Shown here: positions 48,628-62,760 of the stretch, piece by piece | How the letters are laid out: each line of letters begins with the position of its first letter | Position numbering within the stretch: position 1 is the stretch's first letter | Source: Anas platyrhynchos | Lineage: Eukaryota; Chordata; Aves; Anseriformes; Anatidae | Direction: 5' to 3' | Assembly: GCF_047663525.1 (NCBI RefSeq) | Contig: NC_092607.1 | Coordinates: 3,071,001 to 3,135,000, forward strand | DNA: 64,000 nt | The notes under the pieces: model-generated | Told to the model about the DNA's origin: nothing | Databases searched by the model: none | Seen by the model: only the letters and a program-made list of their open reading frames with translations | Made by a program: the position numbers and the translations under genes

Positions 48628-51600
48628 GCATTCACCAAAACTCTTAATTCTGCGTTATCATGAGGAGATTGGACAACAAAATGTTTTTCACAGCACTCCA
48701 TTGCTAGGAGATCAGAGATGACAGTAAATCTCCGTTTCTAAACCACTCTACTTTTTAGATATTTAATCACCCTGAAAAACGACTTTCTCAACAGAGCAGG
48801 GATGTTTTATTAAAGGTTTTGCTGCAAGGCTCTGGGGAGTGCTGGTACCTAAATTCGAAGACAATGAATGAGATTCTCCTTATGCTGAAGGTGTTGAGCA
48901 GGGGTCTCTGCTCTCTGGACAAATTCTCATTGTTGGGGTATTTAAAAAAAAAATAAAATAATTAAGAATCTGCTTTACTCTCTATTTCCAGCTGAAAAAC
49001 AACTTGAACAGTAAACAAAGCATCAAAAGAAGAATCACAAGAAATTGCCTTTAAGAAAGGGCCCGTGGCTGCAAACCCCGAGGGGGAGAAGAAACCTCCC
49101 TGCATCCTCAGTGAGGGGCCATGCAAGCATCAAGAAAGGTGATCCTAAGAGCTCCATCCTCAGCATTTTCTCCCCATCAACTCCAAATAATGCCTTGTTC
49201 TACTGCTGGCACTTCCCTGTCCTGTGGCCAGTCCCAAAACATGGACCTGCAGTACCTTCCATCGAGCATTGCGGCTCCGCTCAGCACCCTCCTCTCCCCC
49301 TGAGTCTCAGGGAACAGAGCTGCACTTTCAGTGTGATATCGCAGTTTTCATGTTGTAAGCTTACCTCCTGTTTGTTCTGTCTGGTTGGGAGCTTTGGGTG
49401 TTATTCCCCTGCAGCACTCGTGCCTACAGCAGAAGGGAAGGTTTAGAAGAGCTCATTGCAATTCATGGGGAGTGGTGCAGTCCCATGTGAAGAAGTTTAA
49501 TCCAAGCCAGCCTTCGAGAATGGTTTATTGCAGCCTTCTGTATCACCCACAAACACTGCAGGGAAAAACAGGGAAGGAGAACAGTGTTAGATAAGCTGCT
49601 TTAAAACGATCTTCGTAATCCTGCAAATTAAAATGTATTTTATTAAATATGCATTACAGATGCAAAATAACCCAAGAAAGGCTGGAAGTGACCCTCCCCA
49701 CAGGCAATTCATGGTACTCCTGCAGCTGCAACTGGCTGTCACCGAAATGGCAGCTCTCTGGAGCTCAAGGAGCCAGCCCTCGGTGGCACGAGAAGCCCAG
49801 CCTTGCCTGGGGGACCTGCCCAGGGTAGCCTGTCCCACTGGCACAAGCCATATCATTAATACTTGCTTGAAATCAGATGTGAGGGCCATCCCCTGTGTTA
49901 CTTTGCAGCCACAGACATGGGGCTTTCCAACCTCCTTGCAGCTCCAGCATTTGTTGCTGTCGGGTGGCACAACAGGAAGGAAGAGGAGAAATGAGAACAG
50001 GGAATGGCCAAGAAGGGCTGGCATCATGCAGGGTTTTCAAAACTTGCCCATTTGCTGCAAGTTCTTCATAAAAGATGAACAAGAAAAAGCTTAAAATATT
50101 GAGTAACACCATCAGCTTTATTCTTGCCGAGGTACCTGAGTCTCTGCCGAGAAGTGTGCCCCCCCCATCAGCTGCACGTGGCAGCGAGGAGGCAAAGCAT
50201 CTTGGCCACGATCACTGAAGGATCTCTCCTAGGATTTAGAGTACATTTGGCTGCTCATTCATCCCCCACCCCACACAGCTTTTGTCAGGTTGCTTTAATC
50301 CTCCTCTGTCTCAATTTCCCTCGGTATAAAAGGGGATATCGTGGTATTTGCCTCCCAGGAACCATCTGAAACTGCTGGCTGGCTGCAGAGTCCTTTCAGG
50401 CTCACTGATTGAAGAGCGGAGCTGTTCTTACTCTCATTATCCTGGGAAAACCAGCCACGCTTTGGGATGGCATCACTCCAGCACTAGACCCCAAAGGAGA
50501 TTGTAGCTGGGGGCTGAGCTGTGTGTCTAAATGGAAACTGGGCAGTGACAAGGGCATGCAAGAGCTGTGGATGTTTCGCCCACCCCGAGCTGCTGCCACT
50601 GGGGGGAGGTGATGGTTGGAAAGCACAGACCCAGAGGCCCCCCTGCTGCCCCACAGAGCCCCTCCAGCATGCAGGGAGCCACCCAGGGACCTGGCTGGAT
50701 TTTCCTTGCAGCGCTGGCTGTGTTTGCTTTGACCACGCAGGGAAGGTGCTGCCAGGGACTGGAACAGGGAGCTCGTGAGCAGCCCCGGCTGCTAGCTGTG
50801 CTGCTGAGTGTCCTGTTGCCAAAAGCCTTTCCTGAAGCAGCCGTGCCAGCACAGTCTCTTGCAGCAGGAGCCGAGCTCCCTGTTCCCCCTACTGCTCTTT
50901 CCCAGCACCGCTGCCCCTGGAGCAGGCAAGGGCTCCCTGCTGCCTGCTGGCAGGCTGCTTCTCCAACTGCTTAGAGCACCCAGGCTGCCTCCAAGCTGGA
51001 GTGAGGAGCATTACCTGTGACCTCTGGTGGCAAACACTGCTGGGTTTGCAATGTTTATCTAGTTCCAGTCCTCCCCATCCGTGTCTTCTGCTCAGCACTG
51101 GAGTTCCACAGAGCTGCCTGGACTCAGCAGCAGCCTTGCTGCCTTGGAGCCCTGGCTCTGCCTGCAGGCAGCATGGGGCTGGCATGGCACAGTCCCCAGG
51201 GCTGTAAATGTGCACTGCTCAAGGGTGTAAACAGCCACAGGGCCACATGCAATCCCCAGCATCTGGGTGCTGAGTGCCTAGTACTTGGTCACCCCTCCAA
51301 GTGGTCACTGCACCACCACGGCAAGAACCAGCCAAAGGCCCTGGCTCCGCTGCCCTCCCTCCTGACAGGTGCTGGGATGACAAGTAGGAACCTCCAGGCC
51401 CCCGGAGCCTGATAAATCCCCAGCTGCTGAATAATACAGCAGGTCAAATTGCCTTACTGAATTCCCTGCTTAAAGCTGGGTGTTAGGTAACTTGTTACAG
51501 GTGGCTGCCAGCCCTGTGCCAGCTCTGCCTGCACAGCACAAGCAGGGAGAATAAAGGGTCTGCCCCCGGCCCCAGCATAGGGTGCAGGGGACAGCAGCGC

Positions 51601-54600
51601 CCCTGTGCCACCTGTCCCAGGACCAAGCACTGCTGCAGGGCCCCAGGATTCAGTCCGTGGTGCTGACAGCTAGGAGAAAATTACTTTCTCAGATCATTTT
51701 GCAAATTCCCTAGCAGAGAGGTGACAGGGACAAATCGCCCAGCTGTGGGCATTTATTCCTCAACCAGCAGAAAAGCCTGGGCATTTTTTGTCCCTGAAAT
51801 GATTGTCTTTGACATGGGGGGGGGTCTGCTGGAGCCATCCTTGGGGAGAGGAGCAGCGCTGTGTGCTCGTGATCAGAGAGCACAGAGGCTGCTTAAGAGC
51901 TACAAGGGAGGAAATGCACATCCTGGGAGGGACAGGAAGCTGAAGCCAATGGGGATAGCTCCGAATGTGCTTTGGGAACCTCAATCAGAAAAGTTCTCTG
52001 CCCCCTGTTTGTACAGGTGTATTTCCTGCCCTGTTCCCAGAGCCACCAGAGCCCAGCTGGCCCCAGGAAGGCAAGCAAGAGCACGGCTCTGCCTGAGCCT
52101 TGCTCACAGCAGGGTGAGGGGAAGCCTGCCCGGCACCTGGGGTCCATGTGGTGTCTTTGGGCACCCCTGAGACTTCACAAATGTGTCTGAGAAGTCTGGA
52201 CAAGCTGAAAACATCACATCCTTGCAGGACAGGGTCCCCATGTGGCTACTGCTTTCCCAGATATGAGAGGTCTGTTCTCACCTCTCCTTTCTCTTCTACA
52301 TCTGAGTCTACAGAGACTTTGCCCTCTGCCAAGGAGTGTTTGCCCTCTGTTCCTGGTCTCTGCTGAGACCTCTCTCCACTTCCAGTTTTTACAGACTCCC
52401 AGCCCCACAGCTCAGCCCTCCCAGACCCTTCAGTGCTTCTCTGAGGCCCCCAGGGAGCTGACAGAGCTAAGACTCTGTTTTTTGGACCTACTGCTGTGGA
52501 CTTACAAATATAAATGAAAAACTCAGGAAAGGCTTCCTCATGCCATGGTGTGAGCTGGGGTGGTAGAGGGCAAGGTGAACAGTGGAGCATGGGGACAGGC
52601 TGAGGGACAGAACCACTGCTACCAAACCTTCTCAGGGCAAGCAGAGCCTGCTCCCCCCAAAGCACTGTGGGCTTGCAGCTACGGCCAAAACCCTCCTAAA
52701 AGAGCTTTCAGCAGCAGAGAATGTAATGGTGATGGAGCCCAGCTGTTCCTGACACGGCCATCCAAGCTCTGCTTGGGTGTTCCAGGGAGGGCATGGCCCT
52801 TTAAAGTTCATTTTTGGACCGTGTTTTGCTATCTGCTTCCAGCATTTTTCCCTGGTACTCCAATATTTTCATGCTCCTGGGCTCTCGGTAGTACAAGAGC
52901 TCTGCACCACACATCCCAGTTCTTTCTGCGCTTTTCAGCACTTGTTACAGACCTCTGCCAAGAAACCTGATAATTCTTTTTCCCCTTTTAAGGGAAAGGA
53001 TCTGAGACTATAAAAGAAAATGTCCATTATATCCAACGTGGCTGGAAAGAAAATCCCTGAAAACTCAGGGAATCCTTAAAGGGACATAATGGGAAACACG
53101 CTGTAACTGAGACAGCTCATTGTGTGCGGCTGTCTTTACGCTCACAAGTACAAGTACAGGGCCCCAGGGCTGCGAGAACAATATGGGTTATTGTGACATC
53201 TTCTAGCTCCTTTTAGAACATGAAAACCAGCATCCCCTCAGCATTGGGAACCAGCCAAAACTCGTGGGCCACCAGAGCTGCCGTGCCGCTCTCTGCTGGA
53301 AACCCATTGTTCTGAATGCCATTGCTGTGATGGTCACGGGCTTGTTTGTGCGCGAGGATCCTCTCTTCCTCCCAGCCATTTGTTTGCTGTGACCAGGAAA
53401 ACAATGTAAATCAGCCTCCCCTCTTGCTTCGCAGGATGGACGGAAGATGCCAGACTGTTGTACGGGCGTGGGTGTTTGTGAAGCTGTGATACTTTTCCTT
53501 ATGCAGGCAGAGGAGTCACTGCGGATCAGCAGAGGGATAGCTCCACATCCAGGCTCAGCCTGCTACGCTATCATGCTGCAGCCCAACAAATCCTGCCTTC
53601 CACACATTTTCTGGCTGGCAGGTGAAATCCATATCGGTGTATACCCCTGACTGTGGGCCCAGGAGAACACACTTAAGCCATACTCTGTGCATTTCCTCTT
53701 AAGTACTTGAGGTTGAAGGTATTCCCTTGTCAATAAGTGCTACAATAGCTGGGAAGGAAGTGGGTTTGCAACAGACTGCATTCGGGCATTTGGCTGGCTC
53801 CATAGGCTGTGGAAATAACAAACGACAAATTAAGTATGCAGAAGCTCAGGGTACAAAAAATATCAATCAAAAGGAATATCCAAAGCAAGAGCGGGTTAGA
53901 TAACCTTGGGGAAGAGAGAGCAAGCTGCACATTCCTGCATCCTCAGGCCTGCACTGCCCCTTGCTGACAAACTTGCCAGTCGTGGAACAAGAAGTGCTGC
54001 ACAGAATGGACATCCCAGGGGGAACGTCCTCTCCTCCCACCCAGGCTGCTTGATCACTCCAGGCACAGCCAGCTGGAGGGGCTGCTGGGCTCCTTCCACC
54101 TGAGGCTTGAGTATGATTTTTCATCCCCAGCTTTTGTGGAAGGGCAAACACAGAGCAGCGCAGGAGCCTGCGCCTCCATGCTGCCCCTTCATGTCCCCCC
54201 ACCCATGGCTGGTTCTCTGGTCTCTTGCCAGAGCATGTGCATGACATGGGCAGTGTATCAAGAGCAATGTACAAAGATACAAACACCCTGCTAATAAAAC
54301 TGATTTGCTTCTTTTCCAGTGATTTAACTGTACCGAATCTGATGCATGTCCCTGTATTACGCTACTTGTCATTTTCCCTCCCACCATTCCCTTTCCACAG
54401 GCGAGCGTACTGCATTTGTCACAACAGGAGATAATGCACCCTGGATGCCAGTGCTAACAAACAACCTGCTCTCATGCAGTGCCTGCCAGCTGGACATTTC
54501 AAGGCTCTTTGTAATCATTAACAGATTTAGCTTCACAGCCCTGGTCAGGAATTTTCATCTCTATTGTGAGAAGGGTAAAGTAGGGTCTGGAGGTGAAGTT

Positions 54601-55373
54601 GTGGGAAAGTGAGAGGAGAAATGAAGTGCTCTGAGTACTGGTTGTAGGCTTGCATGATGTGGGGGATCTACATCAGTGGAAGGGCACTGGGCTGGGATTA
54701 AGCTAGTCAACAATCTTTGCTCCCAACTCTTCCTCCCACCTCCCCACTGAGTGCTTCTCTATGCCTTTACTTCCCCATCTGCAGAAGGAAAGTAGGGACC
54801 CTCTTCTCCTTGTAAAAACTTCTGAGATATACAGATGATATGTGCTGTTGTGGGAGGTATGGAGAATAGGATCCAGCCAAAAAAATACTGTTTGGATTTC
54901 AGAAGGTCATCTCTTAAGATGACATGGACATTCAAATGCCAAAGATAGCAGCATAACATCGATACTGTGTACACTAGGAAAGGGGAGCTGGGTAAAGGGA
55001 GAAGCATGGAAAGCAAGGAGAAGCCTTTCCCAAGTTAATCACACAAAGCCAGACATCAGGCTCCTGTTTTAGAAACCCTGAAGTGGGAATTGTCACTAAG
55101 GACTCCAGGAGCCACGGTCAATCAATGTAAAGAGGAGAATGTAAAGAGGAGAAAAGGCTAACGAGCACAGCTGTGCACCTCTGCTACCCCAGCCTAAGCA
55201 GGTGAGCTGCGTTAAGTGGTGCTAATGTACCCATTAAACAGCATTAATGGAGCCACAGGCTCCTGGTGAGGTCCGTTTTCTCCTGTCAGGAGGGAAGGAG
55301 GAAAGTGGTAGAGAGAGACTTTGAATGTTGCGGTGTTGCCTTTTCTGTGTTTTCCAGTTAGAAGATGCTCTTT

Positions 55374-55394
55374 TTATTATTATTATTATTATTA
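55374..55394 (+). repeat. (TTA)7 microsatellite
   Basis: Seven perfect TTA units just upstream of the KCNB1 CpG island. Confidence 0.95.
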
Positions 55395-57196
55395 CATGTA
55401 GATCCCTAATCAAAACAGAGATCCATTTATATTCCTCCCGTCTCTATCTGCAAATGCATGCAACAATCCTGAGAACAGGCTCTTGCCTTTGATGAGAGAC
55501 TGCTGGGGCGAGGATGAGGACCCAGCTCACCCCCAGCACACGGATTGCTGCGTGGCCTCGTTGAGCTCAGCTGCTCCTAGCTCAGCAAGCAGGGCCTAGA
55601 AAGCACTGAGGGCCCTGCTGGGCTCATCAGCACTCTACTGATCCTTCTTCTCCTAGCTCCCATCCCTGTTCCTGCTTTCACGGCTGGTACCACCGGGAGC
55701 CGGAGCACGGTGGGGATAACCCTGTCCCGCTACGGAGGGATGCTGCGGCTCTCCCCTCGGTGCTAGGGCTGCTCCGGGCGCCTTCCCCCGCTGCAAATCG
55801 GCCTGGGGCGGCGGGGCGAGGCCAGGAAAGCGTTAACCTTCCCTGCAATGCTGCATCCCAGCTCACGGTGGAGCTGCCTTCCTCTCTTCCACCCCCAACT
55901 TCCAATTCACTCCAAACAACTCCGGGACAGAATTGCAGGGAAAAGCTGGAGGTTCAGCCTCGACTTGTTGATCTCCGTTTACGAGGCAGCAGAAGGAAGC
56001 ACCGGAGCTTTCCTTTGTGTCCTCGCCGGGAGAAGGGCGGGGGAAGGAGGGCAGATGCGGCTTCGGCGTTGACGGCGGGCAGGAGCGAGGAGCCGCAGCC
56101 GAGGGAAGGCCTCGGAAAAGCTTCCTGCCGAGGGATCCGATTTACCTCCTTTCGCTTCCCCTCCCCCTGGGCTTCGCGGACAGACGGGAGCGCGGCCGCC
56201 ATCCCTGCGCCTCGAGGCTGTCCGCGGGGGGATGCGAGCGGGGCCGCCCCGGCTGCCCGCCCCGACGCACCATGTAGCCGCCCTCGGCCCCGCACAGCCC
56301 CGCACCGCCTCGCTGGGAGCCCGCAGGAGGAGGTAGGTGCGGGCCGGGCTCGGCCCGGAGGAGGGGAGCCTTCCCCCGGCCGGGGAGCAGCGGCCGTGTT
56401 TCGCTGCCAGGGTGGGGGGCACCTAGATCGGCGGGGAGAGGGGCAGAGCCCCCCCGGAGCTGCGCGGCTGGGCAGGGAGAAGCCGTTCCTTCCTGCGCCG
56501 GGGTTTCTCTTCGTGCCATCTTGTGTAAGCAACAGTGCTCGGGGCTGTTCTAAGCCGCTGGCTTTGCGAGGAAGGCTCGGGGGTGGTTCTTATTCCCGTT
56601 TTCGTTGGTTTCCCTCTTATGCAGAGGGCTGCGTGGAGTGGGGGGGGTGGGCGTCCCTGGGTAGCCCGGAGAGGTAGAGTGGCTGGAAATACTCCCCCGT
56701 TCTCTTCCCCGGCGCTTTCCTCGGGAAAATTTGCGAGGCTGGAGTTATAAAAAGCTTCAGCTTCTCCCTGGCTCCTACGCGGAGGGGAGTTGCCCCGGGA
56801 GGGTCGCAAGGGGCGGCCGGGGGCCGGTGGTGGCAGGGCCGCTTCTCTCCGGGATGGGGGCCAAGGCGGCAGTACCCCCGGTGGCTGTCGGTCCGGCTCC
56901 TTTCGGGGAGCTTCCCCTCGCAGTACCGTGCAGAGCCCTTTAATCCACCAATTCCCAGCCTTTCTTCCAGAAGCAAAACCCACAAAAACCCGCACCACTG
57001 CCGTGCCCAACCTCCTCTCCCCCAGCACCGCGCGTGCAGCAGACCCTCCCGCACAGCTCCTGGGTCCCAAGGTGGTGGGTGGCGTGGGGGGGGGAGTCAG
57101 ATCCACGGATTTAGGGGTGCGGGGGCATCACCCATCCGCCACCCGGGGGAGCTCAGCGGCGGCTCCTCCGGCGGCCACGTGGGCGCGGGCGCCGCG

Positions 57197-57222
57197 TTCA
57201 GCACCACGGGCGCGGACAGCGC
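57197..57222 (+). promoter_or_regulatory. REST/NRSF site 1 (RE1, extended spacing) upstream of KCNB1
   Basis: Left half-site TTCAGCACC (57197-57205) and right half-site GGACAGCGC (57214-57222) are separated by 8 bp. The canonical 21-bp RE1 has the same two halves separated by 2 bp (start-to-start 11). Here start-to-start is 17, inside the 16-19 range reported for non-canonical REST sites. REST recruits co-repressors and silences neuronal genes outside neurons, which fits a neuronal potassium channel promoter. Binding itself is inferred. Confidence 0.75.
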
Positions 57223-57257
57223 TTGCCCGCGGCCGCCCGCCGGGGCGCGGAGCGCGG

Positions 57258-57283
57258 TTCAGCACCACGGGGGCGGACAGCGC
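57258..57283 (+). promoter_or_regulatory. REST/NRSF site 2 (RE1, extended spacing) upstream of KCNB1
   Basis: TTCAGCACC (57258-57266) and GGACAGCGC (57275-57283) are again separated by exactly 8 bp, with spacer ACGGGGGC against ACGGGCGC in site 1. It lies 61 bp downstream of site 1, as if a block of about 61 bp had been tandemly duplicated. It ends about 210 bp before the KCNB1 start codon. Confidence 0.75.
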
Positions 57284-57482
57284 CCGCCGCGCCCCCTGAG
57301 CTGATTAACGGGGCCGGGCGCTGCCCCGCGGGGATAAGGCCGGCCTCGGGCCCCATGGTTGGCTTCTCTTACAGCTCCGGGGCATGGAGGGGAAGGAGAG
57401 GTGAGGAGAAGCCGGCCCCCCCCTCCCCTTCCCTCCCCCGCCAGCCCTCGCCCTGCGCCACGCCTTGGAGCAGCCAGCCTGA

Positions 57483-58211
<729 letters not shown>

Positions 58212-60298
58212 TGAGGCTTAACGTATGCTTTTTGGGTAGTTTGGAAGGTATCTGGTTTGTGCTTCTCTGAGGGCCACATAGGCTGGTCAGTGTGGGAGCA
58301 GCTCCACCGAGTCCTGGGTCAGCATATGCTGATTGCTGGGACTGGAGGTTGGTAGGTTTGTTATTCAGTGGTCTGTCCTGATGCGTTGTGTAATGGAGAT
58401 TGCTTTGGGCCCAAAACATGTGTGTATCCTACTGCTTAACAAAACTGGTTTTTAAACGAGGAAATCTACTTAAACTCCTAGACCCAGGTCCAGTTCAGAA
58501 ATAATGCATTCCTTTTTAGGATGACTTCAAAATTTTGTGAAGTGCATCTCCTAGATATGTGTATCACATACTCTTAGGCTGCAGGTCTGCTAAAGCTAGC
58601 ATCTGAATTTCTTCCTTTACCTGATTCCAGCCTATTTAAATCTCCCTGTACAAAGCTGCTGCAGCTCTGTCTCTGTCAATAGTTGAAGTGCTGCAACTCT
58701 GAAGTTGGTGCCAGTGCAACAGATCTATTTGAAAGCGTTTGGAAGATAAGATCCTCGTTAGGAGAAACCAGTGTCAGAGTTGGCTCTGATAATTTAGCTG
58801 TCTCATGTTAGTCACATATTCTTCACTGAGGAAAATCTCTGTGAACACAGTGATTCAGTAACCATGGGGACAAAAGTAAAGGGGGAGAGGTTGAAAACTG
58901 TAGGATGGATAACTGGAAAGCATGAGAGTCTGAGCAGCAGGGACCAGAACTTGCATTTTCTATGTACCAGCATCCTCACAGTTTGGCAAAGAAGTAGAAA
59001 GTGACATTATAGAGGTGGCTGAGGCCTATCTCTTTTGTATGTGCATTTGCAACTGCAAACCCTGGTTCCATCCCTCAGGAAGCTTGGGTTTGGAGGGCTA
59101 CTTATGAAAACAGGCTTTTCCTTTCCCTGTCTTCTCTCCTGGAAATTTTGCACACCATGAATGGAGAGCATGTGTGAAGTTTTGGGAAGGGATTTTATTA
59201 AGTGTGGAGCTAAATGGCTCATTCTCGCAGGGGAAGGAAGAGGCATGGTCTGCTACTGAACCGATTATCACTTTTTTTAATGACAAACGGAGCCCCAGAA
59301 CGTCTTTTTCTCTCCAGATGACACTGTGCTGAATGCATTAATCATTTATAAGGCTCCTTTGGCACAGTCCTGGAATCCTGAAACACAGGCCCCAGGCTTC
59401 GCTGTCTGTGGCACTGACTCAAAATCCATTAGAGACTGTTGATGTTCATGGTTTATTGTATATGAGTAGGGGGTCATCCTTGCCAAATAAGTGTCTTTTG
59501 TGATTTATAAATGAAATACACTCTAGCTTCATTTTCTGAGAAAATTCTCAGAGTAAGTGCATTTGGAATTGCAGGCTCTGGATTAATTGAGAGTGAACTG
59601 TAATGCATTATTATCCTTCCCATTTAAAGCTCCCATTCTATGGCTTCTTTACTGTAATGAAAATGGTTGCTGTATGTTCTCAGACCTCAAATATTTCAGC
59701 AGTTCTCAAGCACCGATTTTAACTCATTTCAAGTGTAGTAAGAAAAATGGGCGTGATGAACAATTAGTTTACCAGGCAGGGACAGGAGAGTTGGTAAGCC
59801 TATTCTTTATCTGTTATTCTCCCTGCTGGTGGATAGCTTTTCTCTCCTGCCAGAGTGTGCCCTTTGCTTTCATCACCTTCATGAGAATTCTACATATTGA
59901 ATAGGCTGGGCCCAGTCTTCATCTTCTGATAGTTGGGCACAGGGATAGGGACTTGGCAGCCTGACCTGTTATCTGACCTAACCAGCTGTGCCCAGGCTCC
60001 ACTTCAGGCTGCATTCTCTAAATCGGAGCCTGATGGCTGAAAAAAGCTGTCCAGAAGCTGTCTGTTCAGTGGAGCACTTTTGCTGACACTACAGGTCTCC
60101 AGGAACTTCTGTCATCTTTCCTAGAGCCAGATTTGACCTGCTTTGCCAGGTCTGGGTGCTCCAACTGTTCCTATAGAATAGCATGCTTTGTTCCCTTTCT
60201 GAGGTTTAATGACTGTCACTGGATGACCTAGTATCAATTTTCCCCCAAATTTTCACTTACTTTTTTTCTCCAGATTGTACCACTCAATGCAAAAGGTG

Positions 60299-60330
60299 TT
60301 TTTTTTTTTTTTTTGTTTTGTTTTGTTTTT
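60299..60330 (+). repeat. Poly(T) and TTTTG run
   Basis: Sixteen T followed by GTTTT units. Read on the - strand it is an A-rich run of the kind left by simple repeats. No adjacent LINE or processed copy was recognised. Confidence 0.8.
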
Positions 60331-62270
60331 CTCATTTAAATATAACATGTACAGGCCCCCTTCATGTTCTCTGTAAGGAATCTAGAAAATGGCTACAAAT
60401 GCATGTTCTCCCTAAACCCAGCACAGTGTCCTAGTAAGCCATGCGCCATTATTTAACTCCTGCTCTGGCAAGGTGGGTTTTCTTGCTGGCTGTCAGCATT
60501 GTTTGTACTTTAACACTTTCTGCACAACACCTAACCAGATCCCTCCATAACAGCTTGCTGCAGAACTTCTCATGGTGATACTGGGATTAACTAAATCCTG
60601 AGAGGGCGAGTCATTGTCTTGTTTGCTTAAAAAGGAATTATAGGTGAAGTACCTCAGGGTGGAAAACAGCCTTAAAATAAGGGAAGAAGAATCCCCCAGC
60701 CCATCGTTTTTGTTGCTCTGTTATCTGGTGGGGATTTGCCTGTACCTTTTGACTTATCTGTCTGGCTTTTAAACTAACCACCTCATGGCAAGCACTGACT
60801 TATTTATGTCCGATGTTACACCCTGTATGTGACCAGAAAGAACACTCTGTTAGATCCTGTATTACCCACTCCTTGAGAGCCTCCAGATCTCTCAGATGAG
60901 GAATTAGATGGCTGTTGAAGCCCCAGGGTTACTTGTCACCAGCCTGTGCTAGCATAGGGGTGTTTGCTCCTTCCCTATAACACTTCATCCCCTCGTGGCT
61001 GTAATCAAAGCTGCACTGTCCTCGTGAGAGGGCCTGAAGGGCTGCATGGCAGTACTCTGGCTGATCATCCCTGCACATGGAGTGCCCTTCCCTGGCATCA
61101 GGCAGTGCCACAGGCACACGAGCCCTCTAACCCACCGGGCTGCTTGACTCTGAGGCTCTGTTGCACTGCTGAGCTCACTGCACTCAGTGGCGAAACTCAC
61201 ATGCACAAAACTCAGCATGAGGAGGGACTCCATAGCAAATGAAAAAATATTGAGTAGACATTAATTTAATTAAACTAATTTCTCCCTTTCTTACCTCACA
61301 AGACAAAGGATCAGTTTCTCCTGCTTTCTGTGACTTTACTTGCCTGTATATCCCTGTGAAATACCCACTGCAATCTATGTGGATGCTTCCTTCTCTTCCT
61401 GTGATTGCTGTCTCTGCGTGTTCCTGCTAATTTCTGTCACTCTCCCAGTAGTTCGTTTGTTTTTATAACATTTCTCCTGTACTTTGGTGTACTCACAAAA
61501 TCAATTTTTGACCATGAAGGACTTCAGTGTTCACTTCTGTCTGGATTTACTTCTGAAGAAGACAAGTATGGATATTTTCTGGAATAGTTATTACATTTTG
61601 TTGTGTGGTGGTTTTCCCTTGTAGTTCCCTTAGGGAAGGAAACCAGCTCTCCAGAAGCCAAACTGCTGCAGCTTTTCCTTGGGACTTGGTATAAGTGTTG
61701 GAGCAGCAGTGGCTAGTGCCTCTCCAGCACTCTGGTTTGGGGGTTTATATGAACTGGCCTTTCCCTCACCAAGGTTAAGCCTGAGCAGCTGGTTTCTGCC
61801 AGCTGCAACCCAGTTAGCAGCCTTGGATTTCCAGAGTACAAGTCCTTCCCATAGCTGTTGTTTTTACAAGTGAAACTAGTTAGGATCTGTGGGTCTATCT
61901 GCCTGGAGAGGCATTCATGTCCCCTGGGGCAGCCAGCCTAGCTGTAAATCCAAGTAGACTTCAGAGCATCCTGAAAAATCCCAGGCTGCTGTTGTTTCCT
62001 GCTTTCCAGTATAAACACAAAACAAATCAGAGCCACTCAACACCTTAATTAGCTTATATGGTATTGGAAATCCTCTGATCACTTGCAGAAGTGCTGGAAA
62101 GATCCAGCATCACCTTTTTTGCATCTTAGGGAGAAAATAAATCCTTCCTACTTTGAGTTCTTACGAATTGTTTTCCTGATCAATATCTGAGCAATTAGCG
62201 TTGCACAGTGGGGGACAGGAGGGGAAAAGCCTGCTTGTCTTACAGACTCCTGTGCGTGTGCTGGGTTCAT

Positions 62271-62760
62271 CTATTTTTCTCTTGCTGTCCTGAAGGCTGA
62301 GAAAAACAGGATGACATCATCCACTTTGCAAAAAGCTGCTCTGCATATCTGCATGTCAAGTAGGCTATACACTTCCTCTCTGCTCTGGAGGGCTGCTTCC
62401 ACTTCTCGCTTGTTCCTGTCTTGTTGGGAGCTCAGCTGCAGCAGTCCCTCCATTCTGGCAGGCTTCTTCTCATCTTTTTGCCCTGGTCCAACAATGCCTT
62501 TGCCAGTTCAATATCACATTTATCCTTGAAAACATGCAACTCCAATTCAGTAATCTTATTATGCATGCCTCTACATTTGTTGAACAGCTTTTCTCGAGCT
62601 GCCCGCTGCTCTCTGCTGCTAATCTCTGGGAGCATTGCTTAGGGATTGAAGAGGTTGCTCTGTAAGCTCTCTCCTTATTATTATTGATAGTAGGGACAAA
62701 ATAAGAATGATAAAGCCTCTTGGAGATGCATTTGCTACATCTAAAGCGTTCTTCCCCCAC
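62271..62760 (-). pseudogene. Possible decayed coding sequence with coiled-coil character, unidentified
   Basis: On the - strand two adjacent frames give charged, helix-like peptides. The first includes SSREQRAAREKLFNKCRGMH, NKITELELHVFKDK and LLDQGKKMRRSLPEW, then a stop. The next frame picks up at the overlapping bases with MEGLLQLSSQQDRNKREVEA and REEVYSLLDMQIC. A third frame upstream holds GEERFRCSKCISKRL. Together they look like one Lys/Glu-rich coiled-coil protein broken by frameshifts, such as an old retrocopy. I cannot name a parent gene, and the pattern may come from the complement of a CT-rich stretch. Confidence 0.22.

Larger units (their letters stand above)
45161..55680. other. 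Intergenic DNA between the PTGIS remnant and KCNB1
   Basis: About 10.5 kb without a supported gene. It holds a (CAAA)6 microsatellite (48604-48627), a (TTA)7 run (55374-55394), a GGA-rich run near 48310-48325, and a short direct duplication of AATGTAAAGAGGAGA near 55135-55160. The longest open frame (46088-46717, - strand, 209 codons) matches nothing I recognise. The final PTGIS exon should lie at the left of this stretch, but I could not identify it. Confidence 0.65.

Noticed and set aside
55760-56677. 305-codon + strand frame and 192- to 227-codon - strand frames upstream of KCNB1
   Set aside because: Low-stop GC-rich island sequence with no recognisable domain; the peptides are rich in Arg, Pro, Gly and Ala.
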